Shown here one piece after another: positions 29,227-38,418 of a stretch of 64,000 nt of DNA. The notes under the pieces are model-generated. The model ran no database searches and had not been told where the DNA came from. It worked only from the letters and a program-made list of their open reading frames with translations. Position numbers and translations under genes: made by a program. The stretch covers positions 1,984,001 through 2,048,000 of the forward strand of contig CAWGAJ010000001.1 of NCBI GenBank assembly GCA_963820545.1. Direction: 5' to 3'. The stretch's first letter is position 1. Each line of letters opens with the position of its first letter. The stretch is from CAWGAJ01 sp963820545. Lineage in GTDB: Bacteria > Planctomycetota > Planctomycetia > Pirellulales > Thermoguttaceae.

Positions 29227-29816
29227 TGACGGTAACCGATGTCGATAATCCTTGGATGCGTTATCTTATGGCCTTGGATGACGTGGCGAATCTTCTGGAG
29301 CGCGTTTGCCAGGCCTTTTCACAGGCGCAAATCAATTATGCCTTGGTAGGCGGACAGGCTGTGGCACTATGGGTGGCGGTTAAAGATCCCGCCGCCGTGC
29401 GAACTACTAAAGACATCGATATACTTCTCAGCCGAAGCGATCTTCCCAAGGCCAGGGCCGCTGCCACGTCGGCCGGAATGGACTACTTTGAGGTGATGGG
29501 CGTGGGAATGTTCCTGGATCAGGAGGATCCCAATCCCAGACGTGCCGTTCATATTGTTTGGGCAGGTGAAAAAATCCGGCCGGAATACCAATATCCTTCT
29601 CCCACATTGGATCAACGGCAAGAACTCTCGCCCGGAATTTATGTGGTGTCCCTGGCGGACTTGGTTCAAATGAAACTGCTCTCGAATCGCGACCAGGACC
29701 GGGTACACATCCGCGACATGATCGACGTGGGACTGGTCGATCGCGATCTCCTAAGCCAACTTCCTAAATCACTTGTCGATCGACTCGAACCGCTATTGGC
29801 CGAATCGGGCCGATAG
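29223..29816 (+). CDS. Nucleotidyltransferase-fold protein (MNT/AbiEii-like)
   Basis: The motif INYALVGGQAVALWVA followed by RTTKDIDILL is the GG...A / DxD core of minimal nucleotidyltransferases. YVVSLADLVQMKLLSNRDQDRVHIRDM is the usual helical C-terminal part of the antitoxin/toxin-like NTase family. 196-197 residues. The start overlaps the clpC stop (GTGATGA), so it is translationally coupled. The biological role is open; related genes act in toxin-antitoxin systems or are domesticated. Confidence 0.78.
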   Translation: MMTVTDVDNPWMRYLMALDDVANLLERVCQAFSQAQINYALVGGQAVALWVAVKDPAAVRTTKDIDILLSRSDLPKARAAATSAGMDYFEVMGVGMFLDQEDPNPRRAVHIVWAGEKIRPEYQYPSPTLDQRQELSPGIYVVSLADLVQMKLLSNRDQDRVHIRDMIDVGLVDRDLLSQLPKSLVDRLEPLLAESGR

Positions 29817-29901
29817 ACGTGGGAGCGCGGCCGTCTCGGCTGCATTATGCGGGCAAGATGCCCGCGCACTAGATCACGGAGGGCCGTGCAGTGGGAGCGC
29901 G

Positions 29902-30480
29902 TCACTCAGTCGGGATTTCCCGTGCAAGGTCGTCCCAGCCAGAAAGCCGGGGGTCGTGAATTCCGTACATCTCTACGAGTTGTTCCCGTACCCAGAGGCG
30001 ATCGAATTGCGCACCCTGCGTTCTTAGGATCTGCTCGATGTCGGCAAGGTCCTTGCGACGAAAGAACATCATCTTGAAAACGGCCAACGATTCGGCATCC
30101 CAAACCACGATCGGCTGGTCGCCAAGTTCGACGCGTCTGCGCCGTTGGCGTGCGGCTTCATAGAACGGCACAATCGGCAGGAAAACGTCCACGTCCATTC
30201 CGGCAAACGTCACACGACAGAAACCATGTTCGCGCAGCGACTCGGCGGCTTGTGCCGTGGAGAATTCGCAGCCGATGTCCTGTAGAAGCCCAATGCATTC
30301 GGAGGGGCGCTCGGGAGGCAAATAGAGCGTCACATCCACGTCAACCGTGCCACGCGGCGCACCCCAATAGCCCAGGGCGATTGCACCGCCCAAGGCATAC
30401 TCCTGGCCCCGCGACTGTAGTTGCTCTGCCAGTTGCTTGGCTACCGTAGCGGCGTTGATGGGGGAGTTAGCTTCGGACAC
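29902..30480 (-). CDS. Nucleotidyltransferase-fold protein, toxin-like (AbiEii/DUF6036 type)
   Basis: EYALGGAIALGYWGAPRGTVDVDVTLYLP holds the GG...A and DVDV catalytic acid pattern of NTase-fold toxins. VWDAESLAVFKMMFFRRKDLADIEQIL is the typical helix following the core. 192 residues. It overlaps the preceding gene (30467-30751) by 14 bases, an arrangement usual for toxin-antitoxin pairs. It is only distantly similar to the NTase at 29223-29816. Confidence 0.75.
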   Translation of the reverse strand: MSEANSPINAATVAKQLAEQLQSRGQEYALGGAIALGYWGAPRGTVDVDVTLYLPPERPSECIGLLQDIGCEFSTAQAAESLREHGFCRVTFAGMDVDVFLPIVPFYEAARQRRRRVELGDQPIVVWDAESLAVFKMMFFRRKDLADIEQILRTQGAQFDRLWVREQLVEMYGIHDPRLSGWDDLAREIPTE

Positions 30481-30751
30481 GGGCAGAGTGCTTTCTGAGG
30501 AACTCCCAAGTGGATGCCGGCCAAGGGGCGTGCTGGATGCCTGCCAGACCCGCGGCGAGTCGACTGCGGTAGATGACTGCCGCTGCCTCGCACGCCGACT
30601 CGATCAGATGACCTCGCTGGCGCATGCTAAGCGCGCGCAAACGCGCGACATCTTCGTTTTCCGCCGCACTGTGGGCCATGGATTGCTTGTCTATAGCGAC
30701 ATTTGCTTCGTGGGCCATTGGATCGTAATCCTCAATCTTTGTAGTCGGCAC
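30467..30751 (-). CDS. Small protein upstream of NTase, candidate antitoxin
   Basis: 94 residues, mostly helical and charged (MPTTKIEDYDPMAHEANVAI, LRALSMRQRGHLIESACEAAAVIYRSRLAAGL). No known domain was recognised. Its last 14 bases overlap the NTase-fold gene. Position, size and overlap suggest an antitoxin or partner; this is inference. Confidence 0.55.
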   Translation of the reverse strand: MPTTKIEDYDPMAHEANVAIDKQSMAHSAAENEDVARLRALSMRQRGHLIESACEAAAVIYRSRLAAGLAGIQHAPWPASTWEFLRKHSARVRS

Positions 30752-31083
30752 GCTCCGAGGGCCAGATTCACTAACGCGGAGTGCGAGGAGTACATGGAAA
30801 TTATTATTCGAGGGGTCTCAAGCTATTTTAGCAGCAAATCGACCTTCGGGCACTACCGCAGAATCAGCCAGTAAATATCTGCCTATATTCTCTACGTTGC
30901 CCAATCTTAATAACCGGTAGACTTTATTCAAGCCGGAATCTTTAAACGACGAAGTAACAAGGGCGTTATTGCGCCTTCATTCGGTGGGTGACTGCACAGT
31001 AAGTTTATCAAGGGCCAAATTGGAAAAATGGGAGAAATAAACTGGCGGGGAAAGATTAGTTTAATTGAGTATCGTAATATCCT
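30752..31083. other. Intergenic region before the Mla operon
   Basis: About 330 bp of AT-rich sequence separates the candidate toxin-antitoxin pair (minus) from the Mla operon (plus). It should carry promoters for both. No palindrome, RNA or ORF is convincing. Confidence 0.4.
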
Positions 31084-31965
31084 ATGTCAACTGTAACTTC
31101 AATACCGAATCCCGAAGGGAATCACCGCACTGGCGGATTGGTGCAAAGGCTGGCCAATTGGGTTGCGGACCTGGGCGAAATGCTCCTCGATTGGCTGTCG
31201 GGCTTGGGCAGCATTTCGATTTTCATCTACCGCATGATGGGATGGCTGTTTATGCGACTTCCGCGTCGCGAGACCATTGTGCCCAATTTTTATCAGATCG
31301 GCGTGCTCAGTCTTCCGGTGGTGGCCCTGACAGGAACCTTTATCGGCATGGTTTTGGTGGTGCAAACCTTCGTACAATTCCGTATGCTCAACATGGAGAC
31401 TCGGCTGGGAGCGGTAATCAATATGTCGCTGGTGCGCGAATTAGGTCCGGTGTTGGCGGCAACGATGCTGGCCGGCCGGGTAGGCAGTTCCATGGCCGCC
31501 GAACTGGGCACCATGCGCGTGACCGAGCAGATCGACGCCATGACGAGCATGGGGGCGAATCCGATCTATTACCTGGTGGTGCCCCGTTTTCTGGCCTGTT
31601 TGCTGCTGATTCCCGCCTTGACGGTGATGGCCGATTTCATGGGCGTGACGGGAGCGTATTTTTATGCCGTTAATATTTTGGGGATTGATTCGCATCATTA
31701 TCTGGAGAATTCGCGGCGGTTTGTGTGTCATTATGATCTGTTTGCGGGCATATTTAAGAGTCTGTTTTTCGGCGCTGCCATAGCCTTGATCGGCTGCCAT
31801 CGCGGTTTCCACTGCGAGCCCGGGGCCGAGGGCGTGGGCCGCGCCGCCACTTCGGCATTCGTTATTTCTTTTGTGGTCATTATGTTTTTAAATTTGGTAT
31901 TGGGTATTTTTCTGGACGGCATTTATTACACCCTCTGGCCCGAGGCGCCGAAAATCATTAGCTAG
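31084..31965 (+). CDS. mlaE: MlaE-family ABC transporter permease
   Basis: Inner-membrane permease of the Mla phospholipid transport system. Family signatures: LTGTFIGMVLVVQTFVQF, VRELGPVLAATMLAGRVGSSMAAELGTMRVTEQIDAM (the coupling helix region) and FGAAIALIGCHRGF. 293 residues with five to six spans. It is followed by the ATPase and the MCE protein, giving a complete core operon. A run of CACAGTT-like heptamers (31970-32045) separates it from mlaF. Confidence 0.93.
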   Translation: MSTVTSIPNPEGNHRTGGLVQRLANWVADLGEMLLDWLSGLGSISIFIYRMMGWLFMRLPRRETIVPNFYQIGVLSLPVVALTGTFIGMVLVVQTFVQFRMLNMETRLGAVINMSLVRELGPVLAATMLAGRVGSSMAAELGTMRVTEQIDAMTSMGANPIYYLVVPRFLACLLLIPALTVMADFMGVTGAYFYAVNILGIDSHHYLENSRRFVCHYDLFAGIFKSLFFGAAIALIGCHRGFHCEPGAEGVGRAATSAFVISFVVIMFLNLVLGIFLDGIYYTLWPEAPKIIS

Positions 31966-31969
31966 TTCT

Positions 31970-32045
31970 CAGTTTCCAGTTCACAGTTCACAGTAAAAAG
32001 TAATGGAAAAACTGTAAACTGTTAACTGTATACTGAAAACTAAAT
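31970..32045. repeat. Heptanucleotide repeat within the Mla operon
   Basis: Degenerate TTCACAG/TAAACTG/TTAACTG heptamers between the permease and ATPase genes. They do not interrupt a frame. Confidence 0.65.
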
Positions 32046-32050
32046 GAACA

Positions 32051-32882
32051 ATGGTCGCTAACTCGCAAAATACAACCGAAGCTTTCAAGCCGCTGGTGCA
32101 AATCGACTCCTTGGACGTCGATTTCGCGCGGCATCGGGTGTTGCGTGGAATCAATCTTTCGATTCCGCGGGGGCAGACCTTGGCGGTGATCGGCGAGAGC
32201 GGTTGTGGGAAAACTGTGCTGCTGAAGACCATGATCGGCCTGCTGCGCCACGCGCGGCGCGGTCTATTTCGATGGCTGGAACCTGGACAATCTGTCGGAC
32301 AAGGAGCTCACGCGGCAGCGGATCCGTTTTGGTTTTTTATTCCAGCAGGCGGCCCTGTTCGACAGCATGACAATCGCCCAGAACATCGCCTTTCCTTTGC
32401 GTCAACATACGACTAAAACCGACGAGGAAATATACCGCATTATTACGGCGCGGATCGCCGAGGTGGGACTGCCGGAAAACGTGTTGGGCAAGAAGCCGGC
32501 GGAGCTTTCGGGTGGGATGCGAAAACGCGTGGGATTGGCCCGGGCCTTGGCGCTGGAACCGGAGATCATCCTCTACGACGAGCCGACCACGGGCCTGGAT
32601 CCGATCATGGGCGACGTGATCAACGAATTGATCATCAGCACGCGGTCGCACCATCCGGTCACGAGCGTGATCGTGACACACGATATGCGGACCGCGCAAA
32701 AGGCGGCCGATCGGGTGGTAATGATGTATCCCTTGGAGCGGCTTAATGCCGATGAGCCGCAAATTATCTATGATGGGCCGCCCGAACAGATCGAACGCTT
32801 TGCAGACTCCCGGGTGTCGCAATTCATCCGGGGCGAAGCGGGCGAACGCTTGATGGAAATGCGCCAGCAGAACGGGAGATGA
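32051..32882 (+). CDS. mlaF: MlaF-family ABC transporter ATPase, frameshifted
   Basis: Walker A is GESGCGKT (about residue 50). Signature loop LSGGMRKRVGLARALALEPEIILYDEPTTGLDP contains ABC signature and Walker B, and VIVTHDMRTA is the H-loop. The frame changes near 32248 in CACGCGCGGCG. Restoring one CG gives LLRHARGAVYFDGWNL and then FLFQQAALFDSMTIAQN, exactly the family sequence. Separate calls at 32051-32416 and 32367-32882 would be two halves of this gene. It powers lipid transfer with the MlaE-like permease. Confidence 0.92.
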
Positions 32883-32885
32883 ATC

Positions 32886-33938
32886 ATGGACGAACGAGTG
32901 ATGCAATTCCGCGTGGGAGTGATGGTCTTGGCCACTTTACTCATCACGGGCATTCTCGTGCTCATGTTCGGCGAGATGCCCAAGATCATCTACGGGGAAT
33001 ACAAGCTATATATCACTTTCGATCAAGCGCCGGGAGTGACCGAAGGCACGCCCGTGCGCAAAAGCGGCATTCTGATTGGCCGGGTGAGCAAGGTCCGTTT
33101 TTCCGACGACGACACCAAGGTCGAAGTTGCAGTGTCGATTCAGGAGCAATATCACCTTCGCCGCAATGAGATCTGCCGGGTGCAATCGAATATTTTGGGC
33201 GACGCCTCGCTGGAATTTATCCGCTCGCCCGATAAAACAGCTTCCAAGGAACTGCTGAAAAACGGCGATCGGCTGCAAGGCTTGTTTATTCCCGACCCCA
33301 ACCAGTTGATTCAAAATATCCAGGGAGGTTTTAACACCACCATTGAATCGGTGCAAGAGACCAGCCGCGATTTTGGCACAGCCAGCAAAAAACTCACCGA
33401 GACTTTGACTAAACTAAAGGAAGTGATCGAAGACAATCGGGAAGGAATGAAAAAGGCAGTCGATCAGGCCAACGACATCATGACCAGCACCCGGAACATT
33501 ATTGGCGATAAAGAGATGCAAGAACAACTCCGCACCGCCTTGAAAGAACTGCCAGGTATGATCAAGGACACGCGCGAGGCCGTGGGGCTGGTCGATCGCA
33601 ATCTGCGCAACGTCGAGGGATTCACGCGCCCGCTGGGCGAGCGGGGCGAGGCGCTGATCGACAACCTCGATCGCGGCACGCAAAGGCTCGACCAACTGGT
33701 CAACGAAATGCTCAAGTTCAGTCAGGCGCTGAACAGCTCCCAGGGCACCGTGGGTCAGTTGGTCAACAATCCCGAATTATATCAGCGCATGAATCGGGCG
33801 GCGAAAAATATCGACGAGCTGAGCCGCCAATTGAAACCCATCGTCGACGACGCCCGCGTTTTCTCCGATAAAATCGCCCGGCACCCCGAAGTCCTCGGCG
33901 TGCGCGGGGCCGTCCAAAAAAGCATCGGTGTAAAATAA
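32886..33938 (+). CDS. mlaD: MlaD-family MCE-domain protein
   Basis: One N-terminal membrane span (VGVMVLATLLITGILVLMFG) is followed by the MCE domain (YITFDQAPGVTEGTPVRKSGILIGRVSKVRF, residues about 38-120) and a long helical/coiled-coil C-terminus (residues 150-350). It sits in the periplasm as the lipid-binding ring of the Mla system. The gene begins three bases after mlaF ends. No MlaC- or MlaA-like gene is visible next to it. Confidence 0.92.
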   Translation: MDERVMQFRVGVMVLATLLITGILVLMFGEMPKIIYGEYKLYITFDQAPGVTEGTPVRKSGILIGRVSKVRFSDDDTKVEVAVSIQEQYHLRRNEICRVQSNILGDASLEFIRSPDKTASKELLKNGDRLQGLFIPDPNQLIQNIQGGFNTTIESVQETSRDFGTASKKLTETLTKLKEVIEDNREGMKKAVDQANDIMTSTRNIIGDKEMQEQLRTALKELPGMIKDTREAVGLVDRNLRNVEGFTRPLGERGEALIDNLDRGTQRLDQLVNEMLKFSQALNSSQGTVGQLVNNPELYQRMNRAAKNIDELSRQLKPIVDDARVFSDKIARHPEVLGVRGAVQKSIGVK

Positions 33939-33954
33939 GCGGATGGCAGACGGA

Positions 33955-34040
33955 TGTCATTCTGAGCGAAGCGAAGAATCTCCCCCGTGATCCAATTGCC
34001 AATGCTGTTGGGATCCTTCGCTGCGCCCAGGATGACACAC
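33955..34040. repeat. Inverted pair of 'VILSEAKNL'-type dispersed repeats
   Basis: A 33957-33983 unit (GTCATTCTGAGCGAAGCGAAGAAT) and an inverse-oriented copy at 34012-34037 enclose 30 bp and could fold into a long hairpin between the convergent mlaD and PEGA genes. Confidence 0.7.
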
Positions 34041-34043
34041 GGT

Positions 34044-34751
34044 TTATCTTGGTGGTAGCTGATAAACAGGTTGGCCGCCGATTCCTGGAGACGACTGATT
34101 GACGTTCGATTGCGGATAGCCGCCCGGCGGCTGGTAAGTGTTCGCAGGTGGATAAGTGTTCGGCTGCGGAGTGCTGCCTGGCGGCTGATAGGTGTTCGGC
34201 TGTTGATAATTGTTCGGCGGCTGATATGGATTGGCCGCAGGCAAAGCATTGGAAGCGCCCGGCGAGAGATTTGGTTCTAAACCGCCGGGCCGCGACATGG
34301 TTGTGCCTGCCGGCAGAGTATAGTTGTTGCGTCGCATACCTTCCGCCCGGGAAATAAGCTGATCGGTGGGGACCACCATTTGCGGCTTCAGTTGGAAGTC
34401 GATAGTGCGTTGATCGCGGATTTCGCCGGGCAGGAAATTTTCGGTGATGAAATCAAAGGGCGGATATTGATACCAGGGGGCCGGTATGGGCTGAATGACG
34501 GTCAAGGTTTCATAGCCGTCTTTGACCAGGCGCATCTTCCGATTGCCGTAATAAACAAAATTGGTGGAAATGGGCGTGGCGCCAATTTCGTAATCATCCA
34601 CATAGAGCAAAGCGCCGGGGGGATTGCTGCGAACGGTCATGCGCCGCTGGACACAGCCGCTTTGGCTGGGCAGAAAGGCGGCCATCAGAAAAATCCCTGC
34701 CCAGAAGGCTCGGCGGGAAAATGCTGCTAACTTTCGATGAGATAAGGACAT
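34044..34751 (-). CDS. PEGA-domain lipoprotein
   Basis: The signal peptide ends in a lipobox (LPSQSGC), so the mature protein is lipid-anchored. The PEGA domain follows (VRSNPPGALLYVDDYEIGATPISTNFVYYGNRKMRLVKDGYETL), a surface-exposed beta fold. The C-terminal third is low complexity with PNTYQPPG-like repeats. Start 34751 (MSLSHRKL) gives a proper signal; the longer frame from 34853 does not. Role probably structural. Confidence 0.82.
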   Translation of the reverse strand: MSLSHRKLAAFSRRAFWAGIFLMAAFLPSQSGCVQRRMTVRSNPPGALLYVDDYEIGATPISTNFVYYGNRKMRLVKDGYETLTVIQPIPAPWYQYPPFDFITENFLPGEIRDQRTIDFQLKPQMVVPTDQLISRAEGMRRNNYTLPAGTTMSRPGGLEPNLSPGASNALPAANPYQPPNNYQQPNTYQPPGSTPQPNTYPPANTYQPPGGYPQSNVNQSSPGIGGQPVYQLPPR

Positions 34752-34976
34752 GGCATCAGCGCCCAAGACAAGGAAACAAGGGGGCAAAGTATACCTTCTC
34801 AGGCAGATGAGTGCTAGCCCGGATTGTTCATAAAAAGGAATTTCTGGTGCCATCCGCCTTCGACTGGCTTGCCAGCCGGTACCGCAGGACGGAATTGCAT
34901 TCAGTCTTGGACGGATTAAAAAACCGTCCCCTAAAAATAATTCCCCATGTTGTTCAATTTGCCCATAATAACGCCA

Positions 34977-35090
34977 TCAAAAAAACGACACAAGGTTCAC
35001 CTGACCGACCATTAACGCCATGGCAAGAAAGATCCACAGTGTTAGATAGCGGTCGAGAAACGAAAGTTTTTTTATATTAGTTTCACTCAT
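34977..35090 (-). pseudogene. acr3: Truncated N-terminus of Acr3-type arsenite transporter
   Basis: 37 codons read MSETNIKKLSFLDRYLTLWI then FLAMALMVG before a stop. The motif SFLDRYLTLWIFLAMA is characteristic of the first helix of Acr3 arsenite permeases. The usual continuation is absent: downstream sequence is unrelated and repeat-rich. It starts 17 bp after arsR on the same strand, the normal arsR-acr3 order. The rest of the gene seems deleted or replaced. Confidence 0.68.
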
Positions 35091-35107
35091 CGAGCATGGA
35101 CGGTCTT

Positions 35108-35484
35108 TTAAGATTTAACTTTCGGGGAGCATTGACTTTCGCAAAGTTCGTGTGCGTCCATCTTGATGATTTGCTCGAGGCGTTTCGCGTCGCCGGCTAT
35201 TTGTGGATCGTCGGCCAGTGATTTCCGCGCCCACTGAATGGCTCCGCGCACGATGGGCGAGCAGTTCGGCCCGGCAATCCGGTAGTACATCCAGCGGCCG
35301 TCCTTGCGAGATTCGACCAGCGCGCCGATCGAAGGATCGACATGTGCTTAGAGACTGTGGAAGGGGCAAGTTTTATTAATTCGATGATTTGACAGACGCA
35401 AAGCTCTTGCTTCTGCAAGGCCAGCAACATGCGAACCCGGTTTTCGTCGGCCAGGGCCTTGGTAACAGCCATAAAATCCCACAT
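35108..35484 (-). CDS. arsR: ArsR/SmtB-family metalloregulator, frameshifted
   Basis: Winged-helix repressor: ALADENRVRMLLALQKQELCVCQIIELIKLAPSTVSKHMSIL. The ELCVC motif is the Cys pair typical of As(III)-sensing ArsR. The second half (ALVESRKDGRWMYYRIAG) is in another frame; restoring a CG in TCGGCGCGCTGG near 35335 gives RSARALVESRKDG. The tail (HELCESQC) holds extra Cys. GGAGGT lies directly before ATG 35484; ATG 35472 is an alternative. It is followed by the acr3 remnant and preceded by the ABC genes. Confidence 0.88.
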
Positions 35485-35530
35485 AGTACCTCCCGACGGC
35501 TCACTAAAAGAGCATTTCGTCAGGTGGATA

Positions 35531-35559
35531 TTTTTATCTGCTAACAATCCCGCCGTCAA
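35531..35559 (-). promoter_or_regulatory. Putative sigma-70-like promoter of arsR
   Basis: On the minus strand TTGACG (35559-35554) and TAAAAA (35536-35531) are 17 bp apart, about 50 bp before the arsR start. The overlapping TTGATATATGCTTGAC may be an operator half-site pair. By eye only. Confidence 0.4.
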
Positions 35560-35593
35560 GCATATATCAAGGTTCGGGCTGTTTGGAATTTCT

Positions 35594-36287
35594 TCAAGCG
35601 ACATGCAATCTCTTCCAGTCCTGATTTTTCGAGAGGATGGCCCCGTTGGCAAGTCGTAAAGTATTTTTCGCTCTTTCTGCTGCGCGGGTCATGGGTCACC
35701 ATGACAATCGTGCGGCCTTCCTGGTTGACTTCCTCGAAAAACTTTACTACCTGTTGGGTAGTCTCGGGATCCAGGTTTCCGGTCGGCTCGTCAGCTAGGA
35801 TCACTGCCGGATCGTTGGCCAGCATCCGCGCCAAGGCCACGCGCTGTTGCTGACCGACGCTTAGTTCGCAGGGCTTATGATGGAGCCTGTCGGCCAGTCC
35901 CACGCGTTCTAATAGAGCGGTCGCACGTTCTTCTTGTGCCCGGCTGTCCAGGCCGGCCAGATATAGGGGGATCTGGACGTTCTCCAGGGCCGATAGATAG
36001 GTGACAAGATTGAACGTCTGGAAGACAAAGCCGATTTTCTTCTTTCTCAACCTGGCGCGCTGGTCTGATTTCAAGTCATAGATCGACTGTCCTTCCAACA
36101 GCACGCGGCCCGAGCTGGGCGAGAGCATGCCGCCCAGCATCAGCAACAGTGTGCTTTTACCGCTGCCGCTGGGGCCGACAACCGCCACGAAGTCGCCCCG
36201 AGATATGTTGAGATTTGCTCCGTCCAAGGCGTTTACCAGGCTGCCGCGGTGGTAATATTTTTTAGATACATTTTCCATTTGTAACAT
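35594..36287 (-). CDS. MacB/LolD-type ABC ATPase of the arsR-linked cluster
   Basis: Walker A GPSGSGKST (about residue 40), Q-loop FQTFNL, signature LSVGQQQRVALARML, Walker B AVILADEPTGNLD and H-loop VTHDPR. Start 36287 has GGAG eight bases upstream and lies just past the permease stop. The open frame runs to 35556, but a GC lost near 35683 (CGCAGCAGAAAG) changes the tail. Restored, it ends as ERAKNTLRLANGAIL with a stop at 35594, matching the usual 'L.dG.i' end. It pairs with the adjacent permease. Confidence 0.88.
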
Positions 36288-36289
36288 GT

Positions 36290-37502
36290 TCAGATCTCCT
36301 GGAAAGTCGAACAAGGATCGAGCCGAGCGGCGCCGAGCCGGGAAATAGCTGGCGGCCAAGGCCAACACTACCGAAATCACGGTGGCCCAAAGCGCGAGCA
36401 TGGGCATGGGAAGCACGGGCACGCCTGCCAGTTTTGGGCCCAAGGTTATTGCCAGAGCGGTCCCGAGCAGGTAACCGCAAACGCCGCCTACAAGCCCCAG
36501 GAGCAATGCCTTAAGCAGGAATATTCGCAGCACCAAGAAAGAGTCGGCGCCCAGGGCCATGAGCGTTCCAATTTCGCGCCGCCGCTCGTAGACGTTGGCA
36601 TACATGTAGTTGGCGATACTGGCCCCGCCGACCAAGACGATGATCACCAGAAAAATCGTGGAGAGACGCGACATCAATTGGTTCATCTTGAACTGCGCGT
36701 CGACAATCTGCGTGATGGTCACCACTTTTGCGTCGGGCAACAGATGATTGATCTTTTGTACTAATCCATTGGAGATTTCCTGGCAGCAGCCCACGACTTC
36801 AATGGCATTGATTACGGCGCCCTTGCCCGAAATTTCCTGAACAGTGTGCAGATGGGCAAAAATCCTCGCATCGTCCACGGTTCCCGTCTGCGGCAAGACC
36901 GCGGTTATAGAAAACGTTTTGCCTAGGAGCTCTAAATGGTCGCCTTCCTTTAGCGAGAGTGCCGAGGCAACATCTGCCCCAAGGAGAGTTTCGTCGTTTT
37001 CGAGGTTATCAATCACGCGCTGACGAACCAGCGTCTTCTTGTCTCCGTTGGCGAAAGGCAAGGTCGGCATCGCCCCGCAGCCGATGGGGCGGGAAAAGAT
37101 TCCCGCGCCTTGCCATGCCGCCTTGGCCTGGAATTCGCTTTTCGGCAAGATGCCCGTAAGCGTGTAACTCTTGCCCTGTAATTCGACCGGCACGGAGAGT
37201 TTCGGGGAGAGGTTGTCCAGACCTTGCAGATCGGACATCGCCAATTGCGTGACGTATTCCTCGGGAATCACATCGCCCTGCATATCGGCGGCATAGTAAT
37301 CCTGCAAACTAGCCGACTTGGGCAATATCAGGATATTGGCGCCCAGGGAGTCCATTTCCCGGGCGACGGCCTTTTCGGAGTAGTAGGAAATATTCTTGAT
37401 CGAAACTATAACGGTAATTCCCAGCAAAATGGCAAGAAAGCTCGTCAAGAGTTGGCTTTTGCGTTCGAATATTTCCCGCCATACGAGCGTGTGCATACGC
37501 AT
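36290..37502 (-). CDS. FtsX/MacB-type ABC permease of the arsR-linked cluster
   Basis: N-terminal span (SQLLTSFLAILLGITVIVSI), a MacB-like periplasmic domain of about 220 residues, then three spans ending YFPARR. Near 36325 (CGGCGCCGCTCGG) one GC is missing. Restored, the protein ends RRAARLDP...FQEI with TGA at 36290, the normal FtsX end. Without it the frame runs on into the ATPase, giving an artificial 663-codon fusion. TAGGAG precedes ATG 37502, and the gene begins 12 bp after the upstream gene ends. Confidence 0.86.
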
Positions 37503-37513
37503 TGGTCGATCTC

Positions 37514-38332
37514 CTATTGCTTGGGCTTGCATCCATTGGGCCCGCACTTGCCGCCTGGGCAGCAGCCGGACTGTGCGGAGGTAAGCTTGGCAATTATTTG
37601 TTGTTTGGTTGCCGTCGCGTCGAATTTGCCGATCATCGAGGCCGGGGGAGCGAAGAACACAATCACGGGCTTCGGGGAATTTGCATCGACCTGAAGCTCT
37701 TTGAGAAAAGGCGTTTCGGCCTGGTCAAGGGCGTTCAGTACAACGATCTCGGTAGCCCCGCCGTATTTCCCATCGGCTTTGAAATCCTGCACTCCTTGAG
37801 GAAGGACAACCGGATCCTGTTGGTTGGCTTGATCTACAACACATATCATTACCAGTTTGCTAGCTTGTAACGCTTTCATGCTTAGTTGCGTGCAGGGACT
37901 AACAAATGCCGTACGCAACTGGTTTTCATCGAAGGCGCCGTTAAAGGCCTTGGTGATCGCTCCGCACGGAGCGATCGCCAGGACTAAAGGCATGGGAGCG
38001 CGGCTTACGCCGTAACGCTCGACAACCGCTTTTTCCGCCGGGTTCGTGGTTTGGATGGATACAATGTCGGCTTGGCCCGCCATATTCGCTATGGCGGGTT
38101 GCAATATGTTCCATGCCTTGTCGGTCTGTTGATTTTGCTCCTTCCAGAAAAATATAAACAGATATTTGTTCGCGGCGGCGGCCTGGGCAATGGCCGCCTG
38201 AGCCTGGCTGGCATTATTCGCGGCGCCCTGAAACGCGCCCGGGGGAGTGCGTGCGACATATTCTTGGCTCAGGGCAGTCGAAATACCCGCCGCCAGAACG
38301 ACGCCTACGATTGCTAGGGAAATCCACTTCAT
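37514..38332 (-). CDS. Exported Trx-like protein with Cys-rich tail (paralogue B)
   Basis: Signal peptide MKWISLAIVGVVLAAGI, then two halves that look thioredoxin-like: YLFIFFWKEQNQQ ... YGVSRAPMPLVLAIAP, and SKLVMICVVDQ ... VIVFFAPPASMIGKF. No CxxC active site is present. The C-terminus is GCCPGGKCGPNGCKPKQ, four Cys in a Gly/Pro-rich tail suited to soft-metal or metalloid binding. A VSPC motif lies between the halves. It is 31% or more similar by eye to the next gene upstream. The last gene of the exported pair, 12 bp before the permease. Function unknown. Confidence 0.72.
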   Translation of the reverse strand: MKWISLAIVGVVLAAGISTALSQEYVARTPPGAFQGAANNASQAQAAIAQAAAANKYLFIFFWKEQNQQTDKAWNILQPAIANMAGQADIVSIQTTNPAEKAVVERYGVSRAPMPLVLAIAPCGAITKAFNGAFDENQLRTAFVSPCTQLSMKALQASKLVMICVVDQANQQDPVVLPQGVQDFKADGKYGGATEIVVLNALDQAETPFLKELQVDANSPKPVIVFFAPPASMIGKFDATATKQQIIAKLTSAQSGCCPGGKCGPNGCKPKQ

Positions 38333-38418
38333 AATTTTTTCTCCGATAAAAAAAGGACTAGGGAAATGCCATGCTCAAACGATGTGCAATCTTGAGAGCA
38401 ATCATGGTCTAAGGAGTG

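Noticed and set aside
35556..37547. A single 663-codon permease-ATPase fusion
   Set aside because: A lost GC near 36325 explains it. Restored, the permease ends normally at 36290 and the ATPase has its own GGAG and ATG at 36287.
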